This document shows, in pieces, positions 20,621 to 28,244 of a DNA stretch of 41,252 bases. The stretch spans positions 1 to 41,252 of the forward strand of contig NZ_JAETWA010000002.1 in the NCBI RefSeq assembly GCF_016774335.1, given 5' to 3'. The notes beneath the pieces were generated by a model. It was not told where the DNA came from. It ran no database searches and was given only the letters and a program-made list of their open reading frames with translations. Numbering within the stretch: position 1 is the first letter of the stretch; each line of letters opens with the position of its first letter. Made by a program: the position numbers and the translations under genes. This stretch comes from Luteimonas saliphila. GTDB taxonomy: Bacteria; Pseudomonadota; Gammaproteobacteria; Xanthomonadales; Xanthomonadaceae.

Positions 20621-22449
20621 CGCGCCGCCTCCGCCACGGCGGCCGCGCCTGCCGCGACCCGCGGCGCCGCCGCGGCCTGCGCCTTCGCGCGCTTGGCCTC
20701 TTCGACGGCCTGCGCGGCCAGCCAGGTCTCGATGTCGTCGGGTGGCACGTCCATCAGCCGCAGCGCGCCCTCCATCACCCGCGCGAACAGCGGCGCCGAC
20801 ACCCAGCCGCCGCCGTAGGTCGATCCGCCGCCGGAAGGATCCGGGTCGTTGACCACCACCGTCACCGCGAAACGCGGCCGTTCGACCGGCACCAGGCCGG
20901 CGAAGTAGGCGATGTAGCGACGCGAGTAGCCGCCGCCGGCGGACTTGCGCGCGGTGCCGGTCTTGCCCGCCACGTGGTAGCCGAGGATCGCCGCACGCGT
21001 GGCGGTGCCGCCGGGTTCGGTGACGGTCTGCATCATCCGCATGACCTGGGCGGCGACCTCGGGTGCGAGCGCCTGGGTCGACTCGCCGCTGTGCCCGCCC
21101 TTGACGAAGGTCGGCGTCACCAGTCGACCGCCGTTGCCGAGCGCGGCGTAGGCGCGCGCGATCTGCAACGGCGTCGCGGACAGGCCGTAGCCATAGGACA
21201 TGACCTGCTTGTCGGTACCGCTCCAGCGCTCCGGTGGCGGGAACGTGCCCGGCGCCTCCCCGGGGAAGCCGCTGCCGGTGCTGGAGCCGAAGCCGAAACG
21301 GCGCAGGAACGCGTCGAAGTCGCGGTCCGGCAGCAGCCTGACGATCTTCGACACGCCGACGTTCGAACTCTTGGTGATGATGCCGGTGGTGTCGAGCACG
21401 CCGTAGTTGCGGAAGTCGCTGGTGCGGTAGCGGCCGTTCGGGATCCAGCCGGGGCTGGTGTCGAAGCGCGTGGCCGGCGTGACCACACCGGCCTCGAGCG
21501 CGGCCGCGACCGTCAGCGGCTTCATCGTCGAACCCGGCTCCAGCAGGTCGGTCAGCGCGCGGTTGCGGTAGGCGTCGCGATTGAGCCCGCTGACCTTGTT
21601 GTTGTTGTACGAGGGCAGGTTGGCCATCGCCAGCACCTCGCCGGTGGCGACGTCGAGGATCACCACCGAGCCGCTGCCGGCGCCGGTTTCCAGCAGCGTG
21701 CGCTTGAGTTCGCGATAGGCCAGGAACTGGATGCGGCGGTCGATGCTCAACACCAGGTCGCGACCGGGTTCCGCCGGGCGGACCAGGTCGACGTGCTCGA
21801 CGATGCGGCCGTGGCGGTCGCGGATCACCTTCTGCGCGCCGGGCGTGCCGCTGAGCCAGTCGTCGAACGCCAGCTCGACGCCCTCCTGTCCGCGGTCGTC
21901 CACGTTGGTGAAGCCGAGCACGTGCGCGACCGCCTCGCCCTGCGGGTAGAAGCGGCGGAACTCGCGTTGCGAGAACACGCCCGGGATGCGCAGCGCCAGG
22001 ATCTTCTGCGCGACCGCCGGGTTGACCCGGCGATGGCGCGGCACGTACATGAACTCCTTGTCCTTGCGCTGCGAGACGTAGCGCGTGAGGTAGTCCACCG
22101 GCAGGTCGGTCGCCTCGGCCAGGCGCGCGACGGCGGCCGGGTTGTTGGCCAGCTCCTGCGGGTTGGCCCACAGCGACTCCACCGGCGAGGACACCGCCAG
22201 CGGCTCGCCGTTGCGGTCGGTGATCATGCCGCGCGAGGTCGGGATCGGCACTTCGCGCAGGAAGCGCGCGTCGGCCTTGCGCTGATAGAAGGCGTTGTCA
22301 ACCAGTTGCAGGTCGACCGCGCGCACCACCAGCGCCACCGCGCACAGCGCCAGCGCGCCACCGACCAGCATCAACCGCCCACGCAGGTTGAACTGCGCGC
22401 GCGGACGCGGCTTCTTGGCCGAACCGCCTGCGGTCTTGACGAACCTCAT
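20617..22449 (-). CDS. ftsI: Septal transpeptidase, penicillin-binding protein 3
   Basis: Class B penicillin-binding protein that cross-links septal peptidoglycan in complex with FtsW. The 610-residue protein has a basic cytoplasmic N-terminus, a membrane anchor at about residues 25-45, a pedestal domain ([16 protein letters not shown]) and a transpeptidase domain with S307-T-M-K in EPGSTMKPL, the SSN triad and KTGTAR. The C-terminal 40 residues are Ala-rich and may be flexible. The ATG at 22449 overlaps the ftsL stop as ATGA. Confidence 0.98.
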   Translation of the reverse strand: MRFVKTAGGSAKKPRPRAQFNLRGRLMLVGGALALCAVALVVRAVDLQLVDNAFYQRKADARFLREVPIPTSRGMITDRNGEPLAVSSPVESLWANPQELANNPAAVARLAEATDLPVDYLTRYVSQRKDKEFMYVPRHRRVNPAVAQKILALRIPGVFSQREFRRFYPQGEAVAHVLGFTNVDDRGQEGVELAFDDWLSGTPGAQKVIRDRHGRIVEHVDLVRPAEPGRDLVLSIDRRIQFLAYRELKRTLLETGAGSGSVVILDVATGEVLAMANLPSYNNNKVSGLNRDAYRNRALTDLLEPGSTMKPLTVAAALEAGVVTPATRFDTSPGWIPNGRYRTSDFRNYGVLDTTGIITKSSNVGVSKIVRLLPDRDFDAFLRRFGFGSSTGSGFPGEAPGTFPPPERWSGTDKQVMSYGYGLSATPLQIARAYAALGNGGRLVTPTFVKGGHSGESTQALAPEVAAQVMRMMQTVTEPGGTATRAAILGYHVAGKTGTARKSAGGGYSRRYIAYFAGLVPVERPRFAVTVVVNDPDPSGGGSTYGGGWVSAPLFARVMEGALRLMDVPPDDIETWLAAQAVEEAKRAKAQAAAAPRVAAGAAAVAEAAR

Positions 22450-22712
22450 GGCCGCACCACCACGATCTCGCCGGCGGCGGGAAACTTCATGCCCAGTCGG
22501 TTGCGCGCGACCTGGTCGATGCGGTTGCTCTCGGCCCAGGTCGCCTGCTCGAGCTGCAGCCGGCCGAACTCGATGTTGAGTTCGTCGCGCGCGCGCTCGA
22601 GCCGGGTCAGCTGAACGTACAGCTCGCGGTGCTGGTGGCGCGCATGGACGACGCCGATCGCGGAGATGACGTTGGCGACGACCAGCACGGCGACGATCAG
22701 GCGCAGGGTCAT
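22446..22712 (-). CDS. ftsL: Cell division protein FtsL
   Basis: Small bitopic divisome protein of 88 residues. It has an N-terminal membrane segment ([20 protein letters not shown]) followed by a periplasmic coiled coil ([20 protein letters not shown]) that pairs with FtsB. Length and position between rsmH and ftsI are diagnostic. The ATG at 22712 overlaps the rsmH stop as ATGA and is preceded by GGAGG held in the perfect stem GCCTCC-GCA-GGAGGC. Confidence 0.93.
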   Translation of the reverse strand: MTLRLIVAVLVVANVISAIGVVHARHQHRELYVQLTRLERARDELNIEFGRLQLEQATWAESNRIDQVARNRLGMKFPAAGEIVVVRP

Positions 22713-23743
22713 GGCTCGCCTCCTGCGGAGGCTGGGAATGGGGAATGGGGAATGGGGAATGGCCGCGAAGCGTTTGCCGCCTCCATTCCCGATTCCCGAT
22801 TCCCGATTCCCCTCTTTTCAGCCACCCGCAGCACCGCGCTACGGGCGCGCGGGTTGGCGGCCAGCTCGTCGGCGCGCGCCTTGCCGGCGTCGCCGACCGC
22901 GCGCAGCGTGGGCTCGAAGCCGGTGGCTTCGGGCAGGCGCCGGTTGCCCGGTGGCGCCTTGGCATGCGCGGCGATGAAGCGCTTGACGATGCGGTCCTCG
23001 AGCGAATGGAAGCTGATCACCGCCAGCCGGCCGCCGGGCTTGAGCGCGTCGTGCGCCGCGGCCAGACCCAGCTCCAGGTCCGCCAGCTCGCGATTGACGT
23101 GGATCCGGATCGCCTGGAACGAGCGCGTGGCGGGATGGAGGTCGTGGCGGCCGCGCGGCACCACCGAGGCGATCAGCCCGGCCAGTTCGGTGGTGCGGGT
23201 GAGCGGCGCGGTGGCGCGGCGGGCGACGATGGCGCGTGCGATGCGGCGACTCATGCGCTCCTCGCCGAAGGTCCACAGCACGTCGGCGATCTCGCGCTCG
23301 TCGGCGCGCGCCAGCCACTGCGCCGCGCTCTCGCCGCTGTCGGGATCCATGCGCATGTCGAGCGGGCCGTCCTTGCCGAAGCTGAAGCCGCGGGCGGCGA
23401 CGTCGAGCTGCGGCGACGAGACGCCGAGGTCGAGCAGCACGCCGTCGATACCCGCCCCCACTTCGTCCCAGGCACCAAGTTCGCCGAAGCTGCCGCGCCG
23501 GATCGCGACGCGCGCGTCGCCACGGAACTCGCGTTCCGCCACCGCGATCGCTTCGGGATCCTTGTCCATCAGCAGCAGCCGACCTCCTGCGCCCAACCGT
23601 TGCAGCACGCCGCGCGCATGACCGCCGCGGCCGAACGTGCCGTCCAGATACGTCCCGTCCTCGATCACGCGCAGCCCTTCCATGACCTGCTCGAACATCA
23701 CCGGAAGGTGCGCGGACCGGACTTCCGCGCCCCCTTCCGTCAC
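22709..23743 (-). CDS. rsmH: 16S rRNA (cytosine-1402-N4) methyltransferase with repeat-encoded tail
   Basis: Class I SAM methyltransferase modifying C1402 of 16S rRNA. The 344-residue product has the N-terminal [13 protein letters not shown], the SAM motif [39 protein letters not shown] and the C-terminal [12 protein letters not shown] chose the GTG at 23743, which overlaps the mraZ stop as GTGA; no later ATG precedes the conserved N-terminus. After the natural end near [11 protein letters not shown], the last 27-30 residues (GIGNRESGM, linker, [15 protein letters not shown]) come from ATTCCC element D, so the protein is about 30 residues longer than the E. coli enzyme. Confidence 0.94.
   Translation of the reverse strand: MTEGGAEVRSAHLPVMFEQVMEGLRVIEDGTYLDGTFGRGGHARGVLQRLGAGGRLLLMDKDPEAIAVAEREFRGDARVAIRRGSFGELGAWDEVGAGIDGVLLDLGVSSPQLDVAARGFSFGKDGPLDMRMDPDSGESAAQWLARADEREIADVLWTFGEERMSRRIARAIVARRATAPLTRTTELAGLIASVVPRGRHDLHPATRSFQAIRIHVNRELADLELGLAAAHDALKPGGRLAVISFHSLEDRIVKRFIAAHAKAPPGNRRLPEATGFEPTLRAVGDAGKARADELAANPRARSAVLRVAEKRGIGNRESGMEAANASRPFPIPHSPFPASAGGEP
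22718..22732 (-). promoter_or_regulatory. Ribosome-binding-site hairpin before ftsL
   Basis: In transcript sense GCCTCC-GCA-GGAGGC is a perfect 6-bp stem with a 3-base loop. It holds the ftsL Shine-Dalgarno GGAGG, 5 bases before the ATG. Ribosomes finishing rsmH would open it, so it may enforce coupling. Confidence 0.6.
22733..22812 (-). repeat. ATTCCC-type hairpin element D, inside the 3' end of rsmH
   Basis: On the plus strand GGGAATN repeats (22734-22761) and ATTCCCN repeats (22785-22812) flank a short 23-base middle. The element is translated as the RsmH tail and is followed by the ftsL ribosome-binding hairpin. Confidence 0.85.
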
Positions 23744-24189
23744 AGCTGCAGGTCGACCAGGTCGTCGCCCAGATCGGCATCGCCCAGCGTCTGCCTGATC
23801 TGCGCGAGATGCGCCTGTTCGCTCCAGAGTTCGAATTTCTCGCCCATGCCCACCAGCACGGCCTTCTTCTCGATGCCGACCGCATTGCGGTGGCTGGCGG
23901 GAACGCCGATGCGCCCGTGCGCGTCGGGCTCGACGAAGGTGGCCGCGCCGACCAGCTTCAGCTGCAGCTGGCGGTTGACCGAACGCGTGCGCGGCAGCGC
24001 GTTGACCTGGTCGCGCACGCGCTCCCAGACCGCCTGCGGATAGAGGTACAGGCTTCCCGACTCGAACGGGTTGTAGGTGACCACCAGCCGGTTGCCGCCC
24101 GCGCCCGCGACGAGGTCCCGGTAGCTGGTGGGGATCGCCAGCCGGCCCTTGTCGTCGATCGTGATGGCGGTCTCGCCCTGGAACACCAC
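23740..24189 (-). CDS. mraZ: Transcriptional regulator MraZ
   Basis: DNA-binding AbrB/SpoVT-fold repressor of its own dcw operon, located at the nucleoid. The 149-residue protein has two MraZ repeats, [14 protein letters not shown] (residues about 12-25) and [14 protein letters not shown] (about 88-101), each with the expected DxxGR core. The start is GTG at 24189, with a second GTG in the next codon. Three 10-bp boxes resembling MraZ sites lie 42-71 bases upstream of the start, between the promoter and the gene. First gene of the dcw cluster. Confidence 0.97.
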   Translation of the reverse strand: MVFQGETAITIDDKGRLAIPTSYRDLVAGAGGNRLVVTYNPFESGSLYLYPQAVWERVRDQVNALPRTRSVNRQLQLKLVGAATFVEPDAHGRIGVPASHRNAVGIEKKAVLVGMGEKFELWSEQAHLAQIRQTLGDADLGDDLVDLQL

Positions 24190-24204
24190 AGCCTGCCCGG
24201 AGTT

Positions 24205-24221
24205 GCCCGTCTTCGGCGGGC
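24205..24221 (-). promoter_or_regulatory. Small hairpin in the mraZ leader
   Basis: In transcript sense GCCCG-CCGAAGA-CGGGC lies between the MraZ-like boxes and the mraZ GTG start. The stem is short and the role unknown. Confidence 0.35.
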
Positions 24222-24230
24222 TTCAGTATC

Positions 24231-24260
24231 GGAAAACCACAAAAAACCCGGTTTCCCCAC
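24231..24260 (-). promoter_or_regulatory. Three MraZ-like operator boxes
   Basis: In transcript sense the three consecutive decamers are GTGGGGAAAC, CGGGTTTTTT and GTGGTTTTCC, each with a GG core at the same phase. Known MraZ sites are direct repeats of TGGG-type boxes spaced by 5 bases, a 10-bp period, near the start of mraZ transcription. That is the arrangement here, just downstream of the predicted start. The second and third boxes are weaker matches. Confidence 0.6.
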
Positions 24261-24268
24261 GAAGCGCC

Positions 24269-24297
24269 ACAGTATGGGCCGTCCGGAACGATGTCAA
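24269..24297 (-). promoter_or_regulatory. Sigma70 promoter of the dcw cluster
   Basis: TTGACA (24292-24297) and TACTGT (24269-24274) are separated by exactly 17 bases on the minus strand, giving a start near 24262. The -35 is a perfect consensus, and this is the best promoter in the window. It probably drives mraZ and much of the downstream cluster. Confidence 0.8.
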
Positions 24298-24367
24298 CAG
24301 CTTTCGTGTGCAAATTTCATTAATCAGCTCAATGACTTGCGTGATAGTTCACAGACTTGTTCAAACC

Positions 24368-24376
24368 TTATCCACA
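24368..24376 (+). promoter_or_regulatory. Perfect DnaA box
   Basis: TTATCCACA matches the strong DnaA box consensus exactly. It lies about 70 bases upstream of the dcw -35 in an AT-rich patch (24298-24403) of an otherwise GC-rich window. A nearby inverted repeat CTCAAA-T-TTTGAG occupies 24391-24403. A role for DnaA here is inference. Confidence 0.45.
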
Positions 24377-24484
24377 AGCTGCTGATTCGTCTCAAATTTT
24401 GAGATTGGCGAGTTCCGGACCCCTTGCAGCACACCAGCAGATGCACCGGGGCACGGGTATGGTGCGTCGCATCATTATCCATCT

Positions 24485-24530
24485 TCAACCACTCGGTTGA
24501 CAGTTTTGGCCAGGATGGCTCACATTCAAC
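24485..24530 (+). promoter_or_regulatory. Promoter and candidate operator of the ArsR-type gene
   Basis: TTGACA (24497-24502) is followed at 17-18 bases by a weak -10 (TCACAT/CACATT), placing the start next to the ATG at 24534. The inverted repeat TCAACC-ACTC-GGTTGA (24485-24500) overlaps the -35, as expected for autorepression by an ArsR-family protein. A further TTCAAC lies at 24525-24530. Confidence 0.5.
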
Positions 24531-24533
24531 TAC

Positions 24534-24872
24534 ATGGATGAATATCCCTCCCCCCTCGACGGCGTGTTCCACGCGCTGTCCGACCCCACCCGTCGTGCGA
24601 TGCTCGCTGCACTGCTGGGCGGCGAACGCAGCGTGGGTGCCCTGGCCGCGCCTTTCGAGATCTCGCTGGCTGCCGCTTCCAAGCACATCCGCGCCCTGGA
24701 GCGGGCAGGCCTGCTCGAACGCACTGTGCGCGGCCGCACGCATCTCTGCGCGCTGCGGGCTGCGCCGCTCGCGCAGGCGGTCGCGTGGCTGGACAGCTAC
24801 GTGGAGGGGCGGCACATCCTGCTCGACGCCGGCGCAGCCGCCGCGGCACCCTCGCCCCCGGAACGATCCTGA
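24534..24872 (+). CDS. ArsR-family winged-helix transcriptional regulator
   Basis: The 112-residue protein is a typical small ArsR regulator: FHALSDPTRRAMLAALLGG (helix 1-2), SVGALAAPFEISLAAASKHI (helix-turn-helix), RALERAGLLERTVRGRTHL (recognition helix and wing). No metal-binding CxC motif is present, so it belongs to the non-metal group (SdpR-like) that is usually paired with an SRPBCC/AHSA1 gene, as here. The ATG at 24534 lies just after the predicted promoter. Divergent from the dcw cluster by 344 bases. Its target is probably its own promoter; the ligand is unknown. Confidence 0.9.
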   Translation: MDEYPSPLDGVFHALSDPTRRAMLAALLGGERSVGALAAPFEISLAAASKHIRALERAGLLERTVRGRTHLCALRAAPLAQAVAWLDSYVEGRHILLDAGAAAAAPSPPERS

Positions 24873-24889
24873 CGCTGAAGACGCCCCCG

Positions 24890-25288
24890 GTGGCCCGCGC
24901 CACCATGCTCATCCGCAGGCCGGTCGCCGAGGTGTTCGACGCCTTCGTCGATCCGCTCGCGCCCGGCGCCACCGTCACCTGGTACCGGGACGACTACGGC
25001 GCCTCCGGCGAGGTGCGCGTGGTGGTGTTCGAGCCCGCGCGCCGGATCGCGATCGAATGGCCGACTCCGGTGGAATGGCGGTTCACCGCGCGCGGCGAAC
25101 ATGCCACCTTCATTGCCATCACCGCTTCGGGCTTCGAGGGCAGCGACGACGAACAGGTCGCCCAGGCGCTGGACTCGACCGAGGGCTTCAATCTCGTGGT
25201 CGCCGCGTGCAAGGCGTTCCTCGAGCACGGCATCGACCTGCGCCTGGTCGCGGACAAGGACCCCGACGCGCACGTCGCACGCGAATAG
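24890..25288 (+). CDS. AHSA1/SRPBCC-domain protein, apparently internally shortened
   Basis: About 132 residues with the AHSA1 start TMLIRRPVAEVFDAFVDP, the strand RRIAIEWPTPVEWRF and the C-terminal helix TEGFNLVVAACKAFLEHGI. This fold binds hydrophobic ligands. Family members normally have a loop of roughly 15-20 residues with an FWFT-like motif between FVDP and the next strand. Here FVDP runs straight into LAPGATVTWYRDDYG, as if that segment were deleted in frame. The start is uncertain: GTG at 24890, ATG at 24905, or a CTG overlapping the regulator's stop. Co-transcribed with the ArsR gene. Confidence 0.75.
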   Translation: MARATMLIRRPVAEVFDAFVDPLAPGATVTWYRDDYGASGEVRVVVFEPARRIAIEWPTPVEWRFTARGEHATFIAITASGFEGSDDEQVAQALDSTEGFNLVVAACKAFLEHGIDLRLVADKDPDAHVARE

Positions 25289-25298
25289 CCTGGAGGAA

Positions 25299-25688
25299 GG
25301 TGGCGGAGCCGGCCTATAAGCCGGGTTCTGTCGTGGACAGTCATTCCTCTAGGCGCCGCGTCACCGCGACGCTCGAGCAACCTACCCGGAGACACCGCGG
25401 GCCACGGCATCGTCTCCCTATTTGGTCTTGCTCCCGGTGGGGTTTGCCGTACCGGCCTGTTGCCAGGCTCGCGGTGCGCTCTTACCGCACCATTTCACCC
25501 TTGCCACGCCTCCTGCCGCTCCTTGCGGAACTGCCTGAGCGTTCGGCGGTATCTTTCTGTTGCACTTTCCGTCGGCTCGCGCCGCCCAGGGGTTACCTGG
25601 CACCGTACCCTGTGGAGCCCGGACTTTCCTCGGCATCCGCACCCACCGAAGTGGGCCGACGACGCGACTGTCCGGCCGACTCCGCCGA
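25299..25688 (-). ncRNA. rnpB: RNase P RNA (bacterial type A)
   Basis: Catalytic RNA that trims tRNA 5' ends. In transcript sense it starts near GGCGGAGTCGGCCGGACAG, has the universal core GAGGAAAGTCCGGGCTCC, and ends ACAGAACCCGGCTTATAGGC followed by CGGCTCCGCC. The two ends pair as helix P1 (GGCGGAGTCGGCC with GGCCGGCTCCGCC). Length of about 390 is normal. GACAAT at 25693-25698 is a -10 candidate at the right place. It lies downstream of rsmI on the same strand. Ends are accurate to a few bases. Confidence 0.95.
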
Positions 25689-25782
25689 GGCCATTGTCGC
25701 ACGCGCTACGCGGAACGGATGAATGCCGGTGCGCACCCAGCGCACGCGACGACGGCGAGGCGCCCGGCGAATTGCGCTCGCC

Positions 25783-26625
25783 TCAACTCCCGTACAGCAG
25801 CTTGCGCGGCGCGCCGGTGATTTCCGCAGCCAGCTTCGCCGCCGCGGAAGGCGGCAGGTGAGCGCCCAGCAACGCGTAGACGCGCCGACCCTCGACCAGG
25901 CGCGCATCGCCCTCCTCGCCCGCCCCTTCGACGATCACCACGAATTCGCCACGGCGCTGGTCGGCATCGGCAAGCACGCGCGCGTGCAGCGCGGACAGCG
26001 GGCCGTCGAGCACGGTTTCGAAGAGCTTGGTCAACTCGCGCGCGAGCACCGCGCGCCGCGCGCCGCCGAAGGCGGCAACGGCGTCGGCAAGCATCGCGTC
26101 GATGCGATGCGCGGATTCGTAGAAGATCAGCGTGCGCGGTTCGGCCGCGAGCGCGGCGAGCCGTTCGCGCCGCGCCGCGGCCTTCGCCGGCAGGAAGCCC
26201 TCGAAGGCGAAGCGGTCGCTCGGCAGGCCGGCCACGCTAAGCGCCGCGACCAGCGCGCTGGGTCCGGGCACCGGGCTCACCCGGATCCCGGCCTCGCGCG
26301 CGGCACGCACCAGCCGGAAGCCCGGGTCGCTGACCAGTGGCGTGCCGGCGTCGCTGACCAGCGCCAGCGATTCGCCCGCCTGCAGACGCGCCACCAGTCG
26401 CTGCGCGATCGCCTCCTCGTTGTGCTCGTGCAGGGCCAGCAGCGGCGTGACGATGCCGAACTGCGAGAGCAGTTGCCGGGTGTGGCGCGTGTCCTCCGCG
26501 CAGATCGCCGCCACCGTGCGCAGCACCTGCTGCGCGCGCGGCGACAGGTCGCCGAGGTTGCCGATCGGGGTCGCGACCACGTGCAGCACGCCCGCGGCAG
26601 GGGCTCCGGATTCAGCGGCTGGCAT
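25783..26625 (-). CDS. rsmI: 16S rRNA (cytidine-1402-2'-O) methyltransferase
   Basis: Tetrapyrrole-methylase-family enzyme that 2'-O-methylates C1402, the nucleotide also modified by RsmH in this window. The 280-residue product shows VATPIGNLGDLSPRA at the N-terminus, the CAEDTRHTRQLL motif, SDAGTPLVSDPG and VPGPSALVAALS. The ATG at 26625 has GGAGAG at good spacing. Divergent from the lpoA-like gene with 57 bases between the starts, the usual rsmI/lpoA/yraN arrangement. Confidence 0.96.
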   Translation of the reverse strand: MPAAESGAPAAGVLHVVATPIGNLGDLSPRAQQVLRTVAAICAEDTRHTRQLLSQFGIVTPLLALHEHNEEAIAQRLVARLQAGESLALVSDAGTPLVSDPGFRLVRAAREAGIRVSPVPGPSALVAALSVAGLPSDRFAFEGFLPAKAAARRERLAALAAEPRTLIFYESAHRIDAMLADAVAAFGGARRAVLARELTKLFETVLDGPLSALHARVLADADQRRGEFVVIVEGAGEEGDARLVEGRRVYALLGAHLPPSAAAKLAAEITGAPRKLLYGS

Positions 26626-26647
26626 CGTCTCTCCACGGGTGGGACGG

Positions 26648-26653
26648 TAGAAT
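26648..26653 (+). promoter_or_regulatory. Putative -10 box for the lpoA-like gene
   Basis: GGTAGAATC, with the start near 26660 and a leader of about 23 bases. On the opposite strand GAGAAT (26660-26665) could serve rsmI, so the two promoters would overlap in a 57-base region. Confidence 0.45.
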
Positions 26654-26682
26654 CGGTCCATTCTCCACCGTGGGGCGCCCGG

Positions 26683-27858
26683 ATGCGGCAAATGTCGAGA
26701 TCGATGGTGTGTGCGGCCATGCTGGCCACGTTGGCGGGCTGTGCCTCGGTCCAGGTCCAGAGGCCGGCGACCGGCCCGGATGAGATCGCGCAGCCGACGC
26801 TGAACACGCACTGGCGCTTCGACCCGGCCCGCGACCCGGCCGCCCGCGACGGCTACCGCCCGCCGCGCAAGCTGGCGGTGCTGCTGCCGATGACCGGCCA
26901 GCTCGCCACTGCGGCCGGGCCGGTGCGCGATGGCCTGCTCGCCGGCTACTACGCCGAACGCCGGGACAAGCCGGAACTGGCGTTCTACGACACCGCCGGC
27001 ACGGCTTCGGGCGCGGTCGCCGCGCGTGATCGCGCGATCGCCGAGGGCGCCGACCAGATCCTCGGTCCGCTGGGCCGCGACGAGGTCTCGGCGCTGTTCC
27101 AGGCGCCGCAGGCGGTGCCCCTGCTCGCGCTCAACCGCGGCAACGCGGTGCCGCCCGACAATGGCGCCGATTTTTCGCTCGCCCCCGAGGACGAGGGGCG
27201 CGCCGCCGCGGCCTACGCGCTCGCGCGCAACGCCCGCCGGGTGCTGGTGCTCAGCAACGGCGACGACCACGCGCGGCGCAGCGTCGATGCGTTCCGCACG
27301 CGACTGGAGGCCGAAGGCGGCGCGATCGTCGGCACGCTCGCGATCGTCGGCGAGACCCCGGGCGACCAGTCGGTCGCGCTGCGCTCGGCGGCAACGCGCG
27401 AAGGCGGCGTCGACGCGATCCTGATCGCGCTGCGCGGCAGCGAAGCACGCCTGGTGGTACCGCAGCTGTTCGCGGCCGGCCTGGGCGACAAGCTGCGCAT
27501 CGCGACCTCGCAGCTCACCTCGGGCACCGGCAAGGCCGACGAGGATCGGGCGCTGGACGGCATCGCCTTCGCCACCGAGACCTGGACCAGCGCCGGCCTG
27601 CCCGGCCTGCCTTCGCCGGCGACATTGGCCGCGGACCTGCCGACCGCGCGCGGCCCGGCAGCGCGGTTGTTCGCCTTCGGCCACGACGCCTGGCTGCTCA
27701 GCGCCTACCTGCAGCACCTGGCCGAGCATCCCGACGCCGGACTCGATGGCGCCACCGGCCGGCTGTCGCTCGATGCCAACGGCAACGTGCTGCGTGCGCC
27801 GGCGTGGGCCACCTTCAGCAATGGCCTGGTGGTGCCGCTGGCGGGCGCCGGCGGCTGA
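26683..27858 (+). CDS. LpoA/LppC-like outer-membrane lipoprotein (penicillin-binding protein activator)
   Basis: The 391-residue protein begins with a lipoprotein signal ending in the lipobox LAGC (Cys20; Ala follows, so outer-membrane sorting is expected). The rest is a periplasmic-binding-protein-like fold: [28 protein letters not shown], then [13 protein letters not shown] and VPLLALN, and a second lobe [21 protein letters not shown]. coli LpoA is about 680 residues with an extra N-terminal helical domain; this protein has only the C-terminal domain type. Whether it activates PBP1A here is inference. ATG at 26683 chosen; ATG at 26692 would also keep the signal peptide. Confidence 0.85.
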   Translation: MRQMSRSMVCAAMLATLAGCASVQVQRPATGPDEIAQPTLNTHWRFDPARDPAARDGYRPPRKLAVLLPMTGQLATAAGPVRDGLLAGYYAERRDKPELAFYDTAGTASGAVAARDRAIAEGADQILGPLGRDEVSALFQAPQAVPLLALNRGNAVPPDNGADFSLAPEDEGRAAAAYALARNARRVLVLSNGDDHARRSVDAFRTRLEAEGGAIVGTLAIVGETPGDQSVALRSAATREGGVDAILIALRGSEARLVVPQLFAAGLGDKLRIATSQLTSGTGKADEDRALDGIAFATETWTSAGLPGLPSPATLAADLPTARGPAARLFAFGHDAWLLSAYLQHLAEHPDAGLDGATGRLSLDANGNVLRAPAWATFSNGLVVPLAGAGG

Positions 27859-27860
27859 GC

Positions 27861-28223
27861 ATGCGCGCGCGCGGCGCCGGCGTGGAAGCGGCGGCGTGCA
27901 CCTACCTGGTCGCCGCGGGCCTGCGCCCGGTGGCCGCCAACGCCACCGCGCGCTTCGGCGAACTCGACCTGGTGATGCGCGACGGCGACACCCTGGTGTT
28001 CGTCGAGGTGCGCTACCGCCGCAGCTCGCGCTTCGGCGGCGGCGCGGAATCGGTGGACGCCCGCAAGCGCCGCAAGCTGGTGCTGGCGGCGCGGCAGTTC
28101 CTGGCGGCGCACCGCGAACACCGCGACGCGCCGTGCCGGTTCGACGTGGTCGATGCCAGCGGCGATCCCGATGCGCCCTCGTTCGACTGGATGCGCGACG
28201 CCTTCCGCGCCGACGACGGCTGA
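27861..28223 (+). CDS. yraN: YraN / UPF0102 family protein (predicted endonuclease fold)
   Basis: The 120-residue protein has the restriction-endonuclease-like core of the UPF0102 family: [20 protein letters not shown], then [20 protein letters not shown], where E-x-D and E-V-R could bind metal, then [20 protein letters not shown]. Function is not established. It starts 2 bases after the lpoA-like stop and is probably co-transcribed; yraN next to lpoA is conserved. I chose the ATG at 27861; an in-frame start at 27804 would overlap the upstream gene. Confidence 0.9.
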   Translation: MRARGAGVEAAACTYLVAAGLRPVAANATARFGELDLVMRDGDTLVFVEVRYRRSSRFGGGAESVDARKRRKLVLAARQFLAAHREHRDAPCRFDVVDASGDPDAPSFDWMRDAFRADDG

Positions 28224-28232
28224 CACCGCGCC

Positions 28233-28238
28233 TACAAT
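28233..28238 (+). promoter_or_regulatory. Putative -10 box of the patB-like gene (leaderless start)
   Basis: CCTACAATCGG has a TACAAT -10 whose last base is 6 bases before the ATG at 28245. There is no Shine-Dalgarno. Transcription would start at the ATG, as proposed for coaE. Confidence 0.55.
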
Positions 28239-28244
28239 CGGTGC

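Noticed and set aside
24298..24403. Origin of replication around the DnaA box
   Set aside because: Only one strong box is seen, there is no dnaA/dnaN/rpmH context, and the region is explained as the dcw promoter.
25300..25730. Protein-coding frames over 25299-25688
   Set aside because: The region matches RNase P RNA end to end, including paired termini and conserved core; the frames are incidental.
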